DNA of 23,321 nucleotides, from the IMG/VR virus record IMGVR_UViG_3300019776_000552, positions 1 through 23,321 of that record. The stretch is one strand, 5' to 3'. The notes below the pieces were generated by a model that searched no databases, was not told the origin of the DNA, and worked only from the letters and a program-made list of their open reading frames with translations. This document shows, piece after piece, positions 7,103-15,302 of this stretch. The translations under genes were made by a program, and so were the position numbers. Origin of the DNA: a virus. Within the stretch, counting starts at the first letter, position 1. Each line of letters begins with the position of its first letter.

Positions 7103-7738
7103 ATGTTATTTTTGAATTTTTTAAAAAGAAATTGGCTTGCAGTATTGATTATTATTATATGGGCTATATCTTGCAATTATAAGCTGGTTAGTGAATATGA
7201 TTCCTCTATAAAAAAAAAGGAGGATAAGGTAAAAACTATTGAGGTAGAGAATAAGAAAATAGACTCTTCTATAACCAAAATCAAAAAAGAAGAATTAGAG
7301 GGAATTAAAAAGATTGACGGAATGAGTACTCCTAAAATCAAGGAAAATATAGAGAATAGATACCCTGATATTGAAGTAAAAAAAGACGAGGAGCTTATAT
7401 GTTTTCCTAAGCCTATTGTAAAACAGATAGCTTTTGATTTATACAGATATGACAATCTAAAAAAAATCGATAGTCTAAAAGATAAGAAAATTAGTAATCT
7501 TAATGGGATAATCTCATTGAAAGATGGAATTATATCAGATAAGGATAAAATTATAAATAAAATGTCTCGACCTAAGATAAATGGGTATTTGGGTGTCGAG
7601 TGCATTAATCTTCAACCGAACTCAATCTCTCCTTACGCCGGAGCAAGATTTGAGTATAAAAGAATAGCAGTTGTAGGAAAATATTACATAAACAACAAAG
7701 GAACATACGCAGTAAACGTAGAGTATAAATTGTTTTAA
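7103..7738 (+). CDS. Spanin candidate: N-terminal membrane anchor, coiled coil, beta-rich C-terminus
   Basis: Residues 10-23 are hydrophobic (NWLAVLIIIIWAISC). Residues 30-160 are Lys/Asp/Glu/Ser-rich and mostly coiled coil. The last 50 residues (from GYLGVECINLQPN to YAVNVEYKLF) alternate like the strands of an outer-membrane or outer-membrane-associated domain and end in an aromatic residue. With the lysozyme directly upstream, this layout could join inner and outer membranes in one chain, as spanins do, though known unimolecular spanins have an N-terminal lipobox and a C-terminal membrane helix instead. The role is inferred; the architecture is what the sequence shows. Confidence 0.6.
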   Translation: MLFLNFLKRNWLAVLIIIIWAISCNYKLVSEYDSSIKKKEDKVKTIEVENKKIDSSITKIKKEELEGIKKIDGMSTPKIKENIENRYPDIEVKKDEELICFPKPIVKQIAFDLYRYDNLKKIDSLKDKKISNLNGIISLKDGIISDKDKIINKMSRPKINGYLGVECINLQPNSISPYAGARFEYKRIAVVGKYYINNKGTYAVNVEYKLF

Positions 7739-7741
7739 CGA

Positions 7742-10534
7742 ATGAGGATAAAGAATTACGAAAAGGATACCTTCATAACCGGAAATGATAAGTGGATAGG
7801 AAGCGACTTTAATCAGGCTTGGAAGACTAAAAACTTCACGGCAAATTTAGTCGCTGAATATTTTAATACCGGTCAGGTTATTGATGTGGCAAATAATTTG
7901 CGTTATTTCTATCAAACAGTTGATGGAGGGGAAATTCGTGATGTAAATGGAAGCATTTCTTTTGCTACAGAAATTGGCCCTGTTATTCCATTTTCATCTG
8001 TGTCTGAGTTTATTTTGAGCAAGAGAACTCTAAAGCAGATAGATGTATCAAGCTATGTTGATTTCATGGTTGGGTCAAATGTTTTAATATCAAAAGCATC
8101 AACGCCTAATATATTCGGTTTTTATAGAATTACATCAGTAGAAGATTGGGTTTCTGATTCAAACTTCTTGAATATAGAGTTAACATTTATAAATGGTAAT
8201 GGGGATTTATTAGAGGACGAGGACTATATAATCACATTAATTGATAGTGCCGCATCTTTTATAGAGACCGACCCTGTTTTTCAAGCTTGGTTAGATTCTA
8301 ACCCAATAACAGTACCAACATTAGAAGAAGTGTTACAGCAAGGAGATGAGTCTATTACTCAAGACGCCTTGTTTAGACTTGATTCAGATTATTATTTTGT
8401 TTTAAATAGAGCAGAACAATTCTTAGATTTTTGGGATAAAACAATAAACGCTGTTGGCCCTGTAACAAGGTTAGGCGCTCATTCATTTGTATTAACTGAT
8501 GTTTCAGGAACATCTTCTTTTTCTACGGATGGAGAAATTACTATGTTAAATTATGGAGGAGGAAACTACATAAGGTTTGCAGGAACTCAAATGTTGATTC
8601 AAGACCCATCAAATAGTGTTTTATTTCAAACTACAGCATTAACGGTAGATGGAGGAGAATCGTATCAATATCCGTCAGGTGCTTCAAGCCAAATTGCTAC
8701 TATATTGGATATTCCTACTTTATTGTCGCAGTTGACAAATGATGTTCCTTATTTAACTCAGGAAGAAGTGTTGGAGTATGAAGATGAAGCAGGCCTTCCC
8801 GGCACAGGTGTTTCAGGAGTTATATATGTTGTGACACATGAATTGACAACAGGAATTCCTGAATATTATATTTGGAATGGTAGTTCTTATGTAACAACAG
8901 CACAACCTGTAACTGGAATCACAGGAAGTGGTCTAATTAATTACATACCGAAATTCACACCAAATGGAGTTACTCTTGGAAATAGTGGATTTGTTGATTT
9001 AGGAACAACACTTGGAGCAAATTATGCAAATAAAGTATTTTTTGTGCCTGGTGGGAATACATTTTTAAGACTAGATAGAAGTCAAAGCAAATTAGATTTT
9101 GTTTTAGGAAACCCTGTAATTGGACAAAATTCTTCTCAATTATCTACAAATACTCTTGGATATGAACTTCTGTCAAAAGGTTACACATTATTTAAAGTTG
9201 GTTCTTCAGATATAGAATCTCTTAGATTATTGTCAGATGGTAAAATAAGATTTACACAAACACCTGACACAGGTCTGACAAGCGATAAACTGTTAGTTAG
9301 AGATTCTTTTGGGGATATTAAAATAATAGATTATCCTGTTATAACTGTGCCTACACTTCAACAAGTAACAACAGCAGGAAGAACTTTTACAGAAAGCGCC
9401 ACAAATAATGTTTACGATTTAGAAGTCTTCCAAGGTACAGATTCAGGATTCGACCAGAAAAGATTCTTTTTGCAGACAAGAAATACAGCAAACACAATAA
9501 TTAGTTCGTTATCGTTTAAACGTAGTGGGTTTGCTTTAAAAATAAGCAGTTCTACTACGGATTCGTCAGAGATTAATGTGTTAGGTACATCTGCTGAACT
9601 AAAAAGAACAAATAGCAGTGGTTCAGTTTCAATCCGAACAGGTTCAAGATCCGTTGCTGGAAATACACTTTTTACTGCACCACAAAGATATTCTGCTGGA
9701 AATTATAATTTAGGTGTTGAAAGAGTATCAGTTGTATCTAATATAACTGCTAATTTCGGAGTTGATTATTCGTCTGAAAATAGTGTAGGAGGGACTAACA
9801 TATTCACTGACCCAACACCACCAAGTGTAAGTGCCCCATCTTGTTATTCAGTGCTTGTTGTTTATGGAGATGCTGTAATAGGTGGTATTACATATACAAA
9901 AGGTGCATATATTTTTAGATATTATGACGCATCTCTTGCTACATGGGCTTCATCTGTATACTACCCACCTTCACAGACAATAACCAACGGAGTAACAGAC
10001 AAATCGCCTAGCGAAGATGTAGTTGCTACAGCTTTAAATACTAAAGCAAATATTGATAAAGTAGAAACTTTTATTTATTGTAAAGGTGATGTTGCTATAA
10101 ATCACACAGGTACAACCGCGGAAACTATTGTTTTAACTTTAGATATTTCTGCAAATGAGTTTGCTATTGGGGATATTTTAAAACTTTTATTTGATGCTGA
10201 TAAGACTGGATCTGGTTCTTGTACAATGAGATTAAGAGCCGGAACAACCGGAACAACAGCCGACCCATTAATAGCTACAGCAATTTCGGGCGCTGCTACA
10301 TCTTGGGGAATCATAAGACAAAGAATGCATTTTGCATCAGGTAATTTATTAAGAACAATGCGTCAAGATACAAATTTAGTAAGTGACATGACAGCCTCAA
10401 CAAACAAGGCTTCGGCATTGACTACTTTAAATCCTACAACAGCTTGGAAGCTTTCTCTTTCTTTTGCATTAACTACTGATACTGATGTTGTTACTTGTAG
10501 ACAATATCAAGTAGGACGTATAAAATCATTTTAA
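7742..10534 (+). CDS. Tail fibre / appendage protein (930 aa)
   Basis: A long protein rich in Ser, Thr, Gly, Asn and beta-structure, typical of phage fibres. The N-terminal motif TGNDKWIGSD (13-22) followed by TKNFTANLVAEYF (29-41) is shared with the 170-residue protein at 20375, suggesting an attachment domain. The middle has repeating loops such as GSGLINYIPKFTPNGVTLGN, found where fibre proteins wind as trimers. The C-terminal 250 residues form a compact Gly/Thr-rich tip ending YQVGRIKSF, the likely receptor-binding end. It follows the lysis cassette by three bases and precedes a probable accessory protein. Confidence 0.8.
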   Translation: MRIKNYEKDTFITGNDKWIGSDFNQAWKTKNFTANLVAEYFNTGQVIDVANNLRYFYQTVDGGEIRDVNGSISFATEIGPVIPFSSVSEFILSKRTLKQIDVSSYVDFMVGSNVLISKASTPNIFGFYRITSVEDWVSDSNFLNIELTFINGNGDLLEDEDYIITLIDSAASFIETDPVFQAWLDSNPITVPTLEEVLQQGDESITQDALFRLDSDYYFVLNRAEQFLDFWDKTINAVGPVTRLGAHSFVLTDVSGTSSFSTDGEITMLNYGGGNYIRFAGTQMLIQDPSNSVLFQTTALTVDGGESYQYPSGASSQIATILDIPTLLSQLTNDVPYLTQEEVLEYEDEAGLPGTGVSGVIYVVTHELTTGIPEYYIWNGSSYVTTAQPVTGITGSGLINYIPKFTPNGVTLGNSGFVDLGTTLGANYANKVFFVPGGNTFLRLDRSQSKLDFVLGNPVIGQNSSQLSTNTLGYELLSKGYTLFKVGSSDIESLRLLSDGKIRFTQTPDTGLTSDKLLVRDSFGDIKIIDYPVITVPTLQQVTTAGRTFTESATNNVYDLEVFQGTDSGFDQKRFFLQTRNTANTIISSLSFKRSGFALKISSSTTDSSEINVLGTSAELKRTNSSGSVSIRTGSRSVAGNTLFTAPQRYSAGNYNLGVERVSVVSNITANFGVDYSSENSVGGTNIFTDPTPPSVSAPSCYSVLVVYGDAVIGGITYTKGAYIFRYYDASLATWASSVYYPPSQTITNGVTDKSPSEDVVATALNTKANIDKVETFIYCKGDVAINHTGTTAETIVLTLDISANEFAIGDILKLLFDADKTGSGSCTMRLRAGTTGTTADPLIATAISGAATSWGIIRQRMHFASGNLLRTMRQDTNLVSDMTASTNKASALTTLNPTTAWKLSLSFALTTDTDVVTCRQYQVGRIKSF

Positions 10535-10536
10535 TT

Positions 10537-10965
10537 ATGTATTACAGAATTAACGAAAATGGGTATTATTTAGGTGTTTTTTCAGAAAGCAATGAAGGCA
10601 TGGAATTTTATACTCAAACGCCAATAACAGGAAATTTTGTTAAACATAAATTTAATGGACAAAATTGGATAGAAGGAGCTACAGAAGAAGAGATATATGC
10701 TGATTATTTAAATAAAAATTTACCACAAGAAGTAGCTTTGTGGAGAGTCAGGGCTATATTATCATTATTAAACAAAGAACAAGATGTAATAAATGCTATA
10801 AATCAACTTCCTGAACCTCAAAAAACAGGAGCTTTGTATATCTGGAATTATGGTACTATAATTGAAAGAAATAGTCAAACAATTTTATTTATTCAAAATA
10901 TTTTACAAATGACAGATTTTGAAGTAAATGAAATTTTTATAAATGCTAATAATATCCAAATATAA
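10537..10965 (+). CDS. Fibre-associated protein, possible assembly chaperone (142 aa)
   Basis: It begins MYYRINENGYYLGVFSESNE, an N-terminal strand domain like that in tail-fibre assembly proteins. The C-terminal helical half contains PQEVALWRVRAILSLLNKEQ and later EPQKTGALYIWNYGTIIERN. Similar LWRVR...AI..L.EP.K..A...W.YG proteins often follow fibre genes in Bacteroidota phages (memory, not searched). It starts two bases after the fibre stop. A chaperone or fibre-tip role is inferred from position. Confidence 0.65.
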   Translation: MYYRINENGYYLGVFSESNEGMEFYTQTPITGNFVKHKFNGQNWIEGATEEEIYADYLNKNLPQEVALWRVRAILSLLNKEQDVINAINQLPEPQKTGALYIWNYGTIIERNSQTILFIQNILQMTDFEVNEIFINANNIQI

Positions 10966-10971
10966 TTTTAT

Positions 10972-11418
10972 ATGAAAAGATTTATACTTTTATTAATTAG
11001 TATATTTTTAATATCTTGCGAAAACGATGAGGAAATAATAATAGGTACGCCAATTGTAATAGAATACACTGATTATCAAAAAGAAGTATTAGATGAAATA
11101 AATTTATTAAGAAATGAATATAATTGTACTAATTTAATACCTGAAAAAATATTAACTGAATGTGCGACATCACACGCTGAATATATGGATAGTATAAATG
11201 CTATAAACCATGATTTTTTTTATAAAAGAGTTATTATTTCAAAAGCTAAACGTTTTGGCGAAGTATGCGCTTATAATTTTTTAAATGCAGCAAGTGAAAT
11301 TAGTGCTTTTGAAAATAGTGAACATCATAAAAACGCTATAATAAATCCAAATTACACGCATTGCGGAATATATAAGAAAGGAGATTTTCTTTGTATAAAC
11401 TTGGCGGGTTATAAATGA
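10972..11418 (+). CDS. CAP-domain (SCP/PR-1-like) lipoprotein
   Basis: The N-terminus MKRFILLLISIFLISCENDE is a lipoprotein signal with lipobox LISC (Cys16) and an acidic +2 to +5 region (ENDE), which in Bacteroidota fits surface export. The mature part has the CAP layout: NLLRNEYNC, a helix with His68 (SHAEYM), NHDFF with His80, GEVCAYNF with Glu97, then FENSEHHKNAIINPNYTHCG with His118/119. The two-His plus Glu cavity of CAP proteins thus appears complete. It is shorter than many CAP proteins. It follows the fibre genes and ends their operon. Phage lipoproteins often block superinfection or change the host surface; that role here is inference. Confidence 0.8.
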   Translation: MKRFILLLISIFLISCENDEEIIIGTPIVIEYTDYQKEVLDEINLLRNEYNCTNLIPEKILTECATSHAEYMDSINAINHDFFYKRVIISKAKRFGEVCAYNFLNAASEISAFENSEHHKNAIINPNYTHCGIYKKGDFLCINLAGYK

Positions 11419-11465
11419 TATAGTAAATCCTCAAAAACAATACAAGTAAAAAACTACAGAAAATC

Positions 11466-11490
11466 TTAGTTTAAAGAAGATATAAACTAA
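11466..11490. repeat. Inverted repeat just upstream of a promoter (possible operator)
   Basis: TTAGTTTA at 11466-11473 pairs with TAAACTAA at 11483-11490 around a 9-base loop. The -7 box of the next promoter starts at 11499, so the repeat covers the -33 to -15 region where a regulator could block RNA polymerase. There is no T-run on the plus strand; on the minus strand it would be followed by a short T-rich stretch. Confidence 0.4.
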
Positions 11491-11498
11491 AAAATGTG

Positions 11499-11506
11499 TA
11501 TTTTTG
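11499..11506 (+). promoter_or_regulatory. Bacteroidota -7 box (TATTTTTG)
   Basis: TATTTTTG matches TAnnTTTG and lies 21 bases before the ATG at 11528. It shows that the longer frame from 11504 cannot be the translated form. Confidence 0.55.
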
Positions 11507-11527
11507 TCGAAATTTAATCTAATTAAT

Positions 11528-11812
11528 ATGGAAAACAAAAGGAAAAGAAAGGTAACAAAAGAAGAACTTGGGAAATTGCGTGAATTAAACAATAACCATG
11601 TCTCTTTAAAAAACAAAATGGCAGACCTTGAAATCTCAAGTCAGGAAATAGCCATTGAGAAAATAAGAGTGTTTCAGAATATAAGAGGTAACAACTCTAA
11701 GTTTGGAGAGATTCAAAAAGAACTATTATCTAAATACGGAAATGTATCGATTAACATTGATACCGGAGTGATAGAAGAAAGGGAACCTCCTCAAGAAAAA
11801 GAAAATAAATAA
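11528..11812 (+). CDS. Small coiled-coil phage protein (94 aa)
   Basis: From ATG at 11528 (MENKRKRKVTKEELGKLREL) the protein is a helical hairpin with the segment LKNKMADLEISSQEIAIEKI, and ends with KELLSKYGNVSINIDTGVIE and an acidic tail. The ending pattern EL..KYG.VSI...TG.I.E recurs in small proteins of many Bacteroidota phages, whose function is unknown (from memory). It has its own promoter (11499) and is followed by a weak terminator, so it is probably a separate unit ahead of the head genes. Confidence 0.7.
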   Translation: MENKRKRKVTKEELGKLRELNNNHVSLKNKMADLEISSQEIAIEKIRVFQNIRGNNSKFGEIQKELLSKYGNVSINIDTGVIEEREPPQEKENK

Positions 11813-11834
11813 AAAGTAAATTAATTATTAATTT

Positions 11835-11866
11835 AAGCCATTGGGAGACCTTTGGCTTTTATTTTA
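11835..11866 (+). terminator. Probable intrinsic terminator
   Basis: AAGCCA at 11835-11840 pairs with TGGCTT at 11853-11858, with an inner GG/CC contact, followed by a T-rich run to 11865. It separates the small coiled-coil gene from the promoter of the head module. Confidence 0.6.
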
Positions 11867-11874
11867 TAATTTTG
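11867..11874 (+). promoter_or_regulatory. Bacteroidota -7 box (TAATTTTG) for the head module
   Basis: TAATTTTGCA matches TAnnTTTG and ends 23 bases before the ATG at 11898. It lies directly after the terminator at 11835 and starts the run of genes leading through terminase and portal. Confidence 0.65.
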
Positions 11875-11897
11875 CAGGAAATTAAATCAAATAAATT

Positions 11898-12119
11898 ATG
11901 GAGGGAGATATAAGAAAAGTTTCCATTGGAGTTGACTACAAAAACTCAATGCACTACATTGTAGGACAAAACGTATTAGATGGTAGAAATATACATGCCA
12001 TAACGAGAGACAAATCACGAGATTATTTTATTTGGACAGAGAAAGACGGAGAGGTTATTCTATGGAAAGAATTAAACCATAACCTACCTATTATTGTAGA
12101 GTACAATATTAATTTCTAA
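11898..12119 (+). CDS. Conserved-type phage protein of unknown function (73 aa)
   Basis: It reads MEGDIRKVSIGVDYKNSMHY and ends WKELNHNLPIIVEYNINF. This DIRKxSIGxDYKxxMHYxVGQ...EYNI.F pattern is one I associate with small proteins encoded next to the terminase in crAss-like and related Bacteroidota phages; it was not searched. It has no known function. Its stop overlaps the next ATG (TAATG), so the two are translationally coupled. Confidence 0.7.
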   Translation: MEGDIRKVSIGVDYKNSMHYIVGQNVLDGRNIHAITRDKSRDYFIWTEKDGEVILWKELNHNLPIIVEYNINF

Positions 12120-12673
12120 TGAGAAGTCCATATAATTTCATATTAACTCCTTTTGGGAGTGAGTACAATAATTCCAATGAGAATGGTATTGTAGTTAATG
12201 CGACTATAGAAGATTCTAAGTTTGTAAATAGAATTGCTATTGTCGTAGAGGTTCCATTAAATTATAGTGGATTAATTCAAAAAGGGGATAAAGTTGTAAT
12301 ACATCACAACGTATTTAGAACCTATTTGGATATGAAGGGAAATAAAAAAAAGAGTCGTGAATTTTTTAGAGATGACTTGTATATAGTTGACCCGTCAAGA
12401 ATATATCTTTATAATAATGGGGATGGATGGAATTCACATCTTGATTATTGTTTTATAAGGCCTATAAAGAAAATACAACACTCAGAGATATATAATCCCG
12501 GAAACGAGGAAGACCATATTGGAGAAGTTGTTTTCTCAAATAAATACCTCTCAAGTAATGGCATAAATATTGGAGACCGAATAGGATTTACTAAAAATAG
12601 TGAATACCTATTTGAGATAGATGGAGAGAATCTTTACAGAATGAGGAATAGAGACATTGTAATTAAATTTTAA
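12119..12673 (+). CDS. Protein with two GroES-like segments (184 aa)
   Basis: The N-terminal half (NFILTPFGSEYNNSNENGIV ... IQKGDKVVIHHNVFR) has the co-chaperonin order: a strand, a flexible loop with a GIVV motif, then KGDKVV. The C-terminal part (HIGEVVFSNKYLSSNGINIG then DRIGF ... FEIDGENLYRMRNRDIVIKF) repeats the G-x-V ... GD+I ... IDG...M...DI.I ending seen in the Cpn10 gene at 4234. It may be a fused double barrel related to GroES. Whether it caps a chaperonin or serves in the virion is unknown; its place beside terL favours a head-assembly role. It overlaps the preceding stop. Confidence 0.65.
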   Translation: MRSPYNFILTPFGSEYNNSNENGIVVNATIEDSKFVNRIAIVVEVPLNYSGLIQKGDKVVIHHNVFRTYLDMKGNKKKSREFFRDDLYIVDPSRIYLYNNGDGWNSHLDYCFIRPIKKIQHSEIYNPGNEEDHIGEVVFSNKYLSSNGINIGDRIGFTKNSEYLFEIDGENLYRMRNRDIVIKF

Positions 12674-12678
12674 TCGAT

Positions 12679-13062
12679 ATGAATTTAGAAGATAATGAAT
12701 TGCACAAGGAATTAAAGGATAAAATCATAGTTGCCGCATATAAGTCTGTTAATGAGCTTATAAAGGTTTTACAGAGTGAAATTATACCTGATGAAAATCC
12801 TCATAGTTTGGCTGATTTCAGATACCTTCAAGATGCAAGTGACGATGACATTCTAAAAATGTTAACAACATTTGCAAAAGAAGAGGCCGTTGCGGCCGAT
12901 AAGATGCGTAATGCTGTTATAGCAAAAAAGACAGCGTTAGATGACGCATTTTATATTTTAAATAAAATTGAGACAGAGAAAAATCTAATGGATGAAACTC
13001 TGCAAGAAGAAGAAAAAAATGGAGCAAAATTTAGGTCTTTCGCAGAAGGTAGAAGCAAGTAA
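12679..13062 (+). CDS. Acidic helical protein just before terL (127 aa), possible small terminase subunit
   Basis: Starts MNLEDNELHKELKDKIIVAA and is almost wholly helical, with an acidic middle and a basic tail (KFRSFAEGRSK). Its last 44 bases overlap the terL start. The position immediately upstream of the large terminase gene is where small terminase subunits usually lie, but no HTH is obvious. I therefore give this only as a possibility. Confidence 0.6.
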   Translation: MNLEDNELHKELKDKIIVAAYKSVNELIKVLQSEIIPDENPHSLADFRYLQDASDDDILKMLTTFAKEEAVAADKMRNAVIAKKTALDDAFYILNKIETEKNLMDETLQEEEKNGAKFRSFAEGRSK

Positions 13063-15301
13063 GGTAGAGGAAAATTTAAGCCTTTATAGAGTTGTGTCTC
13101 CGGTTCCTCAAAAAGAAATAGAGAAAAGGAATAAGAAAAAGTCGTGGGATTATGGTTATAATCAAGAGTTTGATATAATTGTAATTTCAAAGAATGGTAC
13201 TATTGGAGAGGTTTATGAAATTCAAAATTTAAAAGTAGCATTACCGGCCGTACCAAAAACAGGAATAAAAAAAAGAAGCACAAAGAAAGAGGAGCAATAT
13301 TGGGAGCCTGATGAAATGCCTAAAGAACTTCAAAAAATTCAAACTATATTTCATTGGAACACATTTCCAAATAGTTTTAAAGCTAAATGGACTCCGTACA
13401 TAGAGAGCGAGTTTGATAAAAGGGAAGATGGCCTTTTCTTTATGAATAATGGAGTTCCTTCTTATATCACAGGTAGTAATTATATGTACCTTCAATGGAC
13501 TAAAATTGACGTAGGTATTCCTGAATTCAGGGAAGCTAATAGAATATTTTGGATATTTTGGGAGGCATGTAAGGCTGATTACCGTTGTTTTGGTATATGT
13601 TTTCTTAAAAATCGTAGGTCAGGTTTCTCTTTTATGGCAAGTGCAGAGCTAATCAATAGGGCCACCATATCTAAAAAATCACGTCTTGGAATATTGTCAA
13701 AAACTGGGCCGGATGCTAAAGAAATGTTTACAGATAAAGTTGTTCCTATTTCAAATAATTATCCATTCTTTTTCAAGCCTATTATGGATGGTATGGATAA
13801 ACCGAAAACCGAACTATCATATCGTGTACCCGCATCTAAGATTACAAAAAACAATATGTACAATATTTCTGAGGATGAAATAGAAGGTCTTGATACTACT
13901 ATAGATTGGAACAACACGGGAGATAACTCTTATGACGGTATTAAAATGATTCTACTCGTTCACGATGAGAGTGGTAAGTGGTTGAAACCTTTTAATATCT
14001 TAAAGAATTGGAGGGTTACAAAAACCTGTTTAAGAGTTGGTAGGAAAATGATTGGTAAATGCATGATGGGTAGTACTTGCAACTCACAAGCCGATGGTGG
14101 TTCTAACTTTAAAAAATTATACTATGATAGTGATGTTTTAAAGAGAGACGGTAATGGAAGAACAGTTAGTGGGCTCTACTCTCTTTTTATTCCTATGGAG
14201 TGGAATTATGAGGGGTATATTGATATTTATGGATTCCCTATATTTTATACACCTAAAACTCCCATGAAAGATAATCAAGGAGAATGGGTTTACGATGGAG
14301 TAATAGACTTTTGGAATAATACAGTTGAGTCTTTAAGAGACAAATCAGATGACCTTAACGAATTTTTCCGTCAGAATCCAAGAACTGAGGGGCATGCTTT
14401 TCGTGATGAGTCAAAGAACAGCCTTTTTGATTTGACAAAAATATATGAGCAGATAGATTTTAATGATGGCCTTGAACTTAGTAAGGTTGTAAATGTTGGG
14501 AGATTCCAATGGAAAAATGGAGTTCAGGATTCAGAGGTTCAATGGATTCCTGATAAGAATGGAGATTTCAGAGTTACATGGTTTCCTAAGAAGGAGATGA
14601 GGAATAACGTTGATTTGAGAAATGATATTCGCTATCCGGGAAACTCACATATAGGATGTTTTGGATGTGATACTTATGATATTTCAGGCGTTGTTGGAGG
14701 AGGAGGTTCTAAAGGTTCTCTTCACGGATTTACTAAGTTCAATTTAGATGACGCACCAAGTAATCATTTCTTTTTAGAATACATAGCAAGACCTCGTACT
14801 GCAGAAGAGTTTTATGAGAACTGCCTTATGGCCTGTGTATTTTACGGCCTTCCTATTTTGATAGAGAACAATAAGTCGGGTCAATTAAAATATTTTCAAA
14901 GAAGAGGATATAGGGGATTCTCCCTTAACCGTCCTGACAAACATAAAAACGACCTTTCGAAATCAGAGAAAGAACTTGGAGGTATTCCTTCATCTGTTCA
15001 AACTATAGAATTACAAGAAAATGCGATTGAAGCTCATATAGACGATTATGTAGGAATTGACTATACCGGTAGAGTAAGAGAAGAAGGAAGTATGGGGCAC
15101 ATGTATTTTAACAGAACATTGAGTGATTGGGCGAGTTATGACCCTTCAAACAGAACAAAACATGACCCTACAGTAAGTAGCGGTTTGGCAATTATGGGTA
15201 CTCAAATTTATGTAACAAAGCCGATAAGAAACAATACGGAAATTAGTTTTAAATTTGCAAGATATAAAAACGAAGGATTACACAGCGAATTAATAAAGTA
15301 A
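13019..15301 (+). CDS. terL: Terminase large subunit (DNA-packaging ATPase/nuclease)
   Basis: Pumps DNA into the prohead and cuts the concatemer. The 760 residues contain a Walker A-like segment LKNRRSGFSF (196-205), a Walker B strand ILLVHDE (311-317) and the coupling motif GSTCN (351-355). A nuclease-domain start GCDTYD (about 550-554) is followed by a Gly-rich loop. Deviant Walker A loops and this length are usual in crAss-like phages. The start at 13019 is preferred over the in-frame ATG at 12992, which adds only MKLCKKKKK and overlaps more of the upstream gene. The portal gene follows after one base. Confidence 0.88.
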   Translation: MEQNLGLSQKVEASKVEENLSLYRVVSPVPQKEIEKRNKKKSWDYGYNQEFDIIVISKNGTIGEVYEIQNLKVALPAVPKTGIKKRSTKKEEQYWEPDEMPKELQKIQTIFHWNTFPNSFKAKWTPYIESEFDKREDGLFFMNNGVPSYITGSNYMYLQWTKIDVGIPEFREANRIFWIFWEACKADYRCFGICFLKNRRSGFSFMASAELINRATISKKSRLGILSKTGPDAKEMFTDKVVPISNNYPFFFKPIMDGMDKPKTELSYRVPASKITKNNMYNISEDEIEGLDTTIDWNNTGDNSYDGIKMILLVHDESGKWLKPFNILKNWRVTKTCLRVGRKMIGKCMMGSTCNSQADGGSNFKKLYYDSDVLKRDGNGRTVSGLYSLFIPMEWNYEGYIDIYGFPIFYTPKTPMKDNQGEWVYDGVIDFWNNTVESLRDKSDDLNEFFRQNPRTEGHAFRDESKNSLFDLTKIYEQIDFNDGLELSKVVNVGRFQWKNGVQDSEVQWIPDKNGDFRVTWFPKKEMRNNVDLRNDIRYPGNSHIGCFGCDTYDISGVVGGGGSKGSLHGFTKFNLDDAPSNHFFLEYIARPRTAEEFYENCLMACVFYGLPILIENNKSGQLKYFQRRGYRGFSLNRPDKHKNDLSKSEKELGGIPSSVQTIELQENAIEAHIDDYVGIDYTGRVREEGSMGHMYFNRTLSDWASYDPSNRTKHDPTVSSGLAIMGTQIYVTKPIRNNTEISFKFARYKNEGLHSELIK

Positions 15302-15302
15302 T

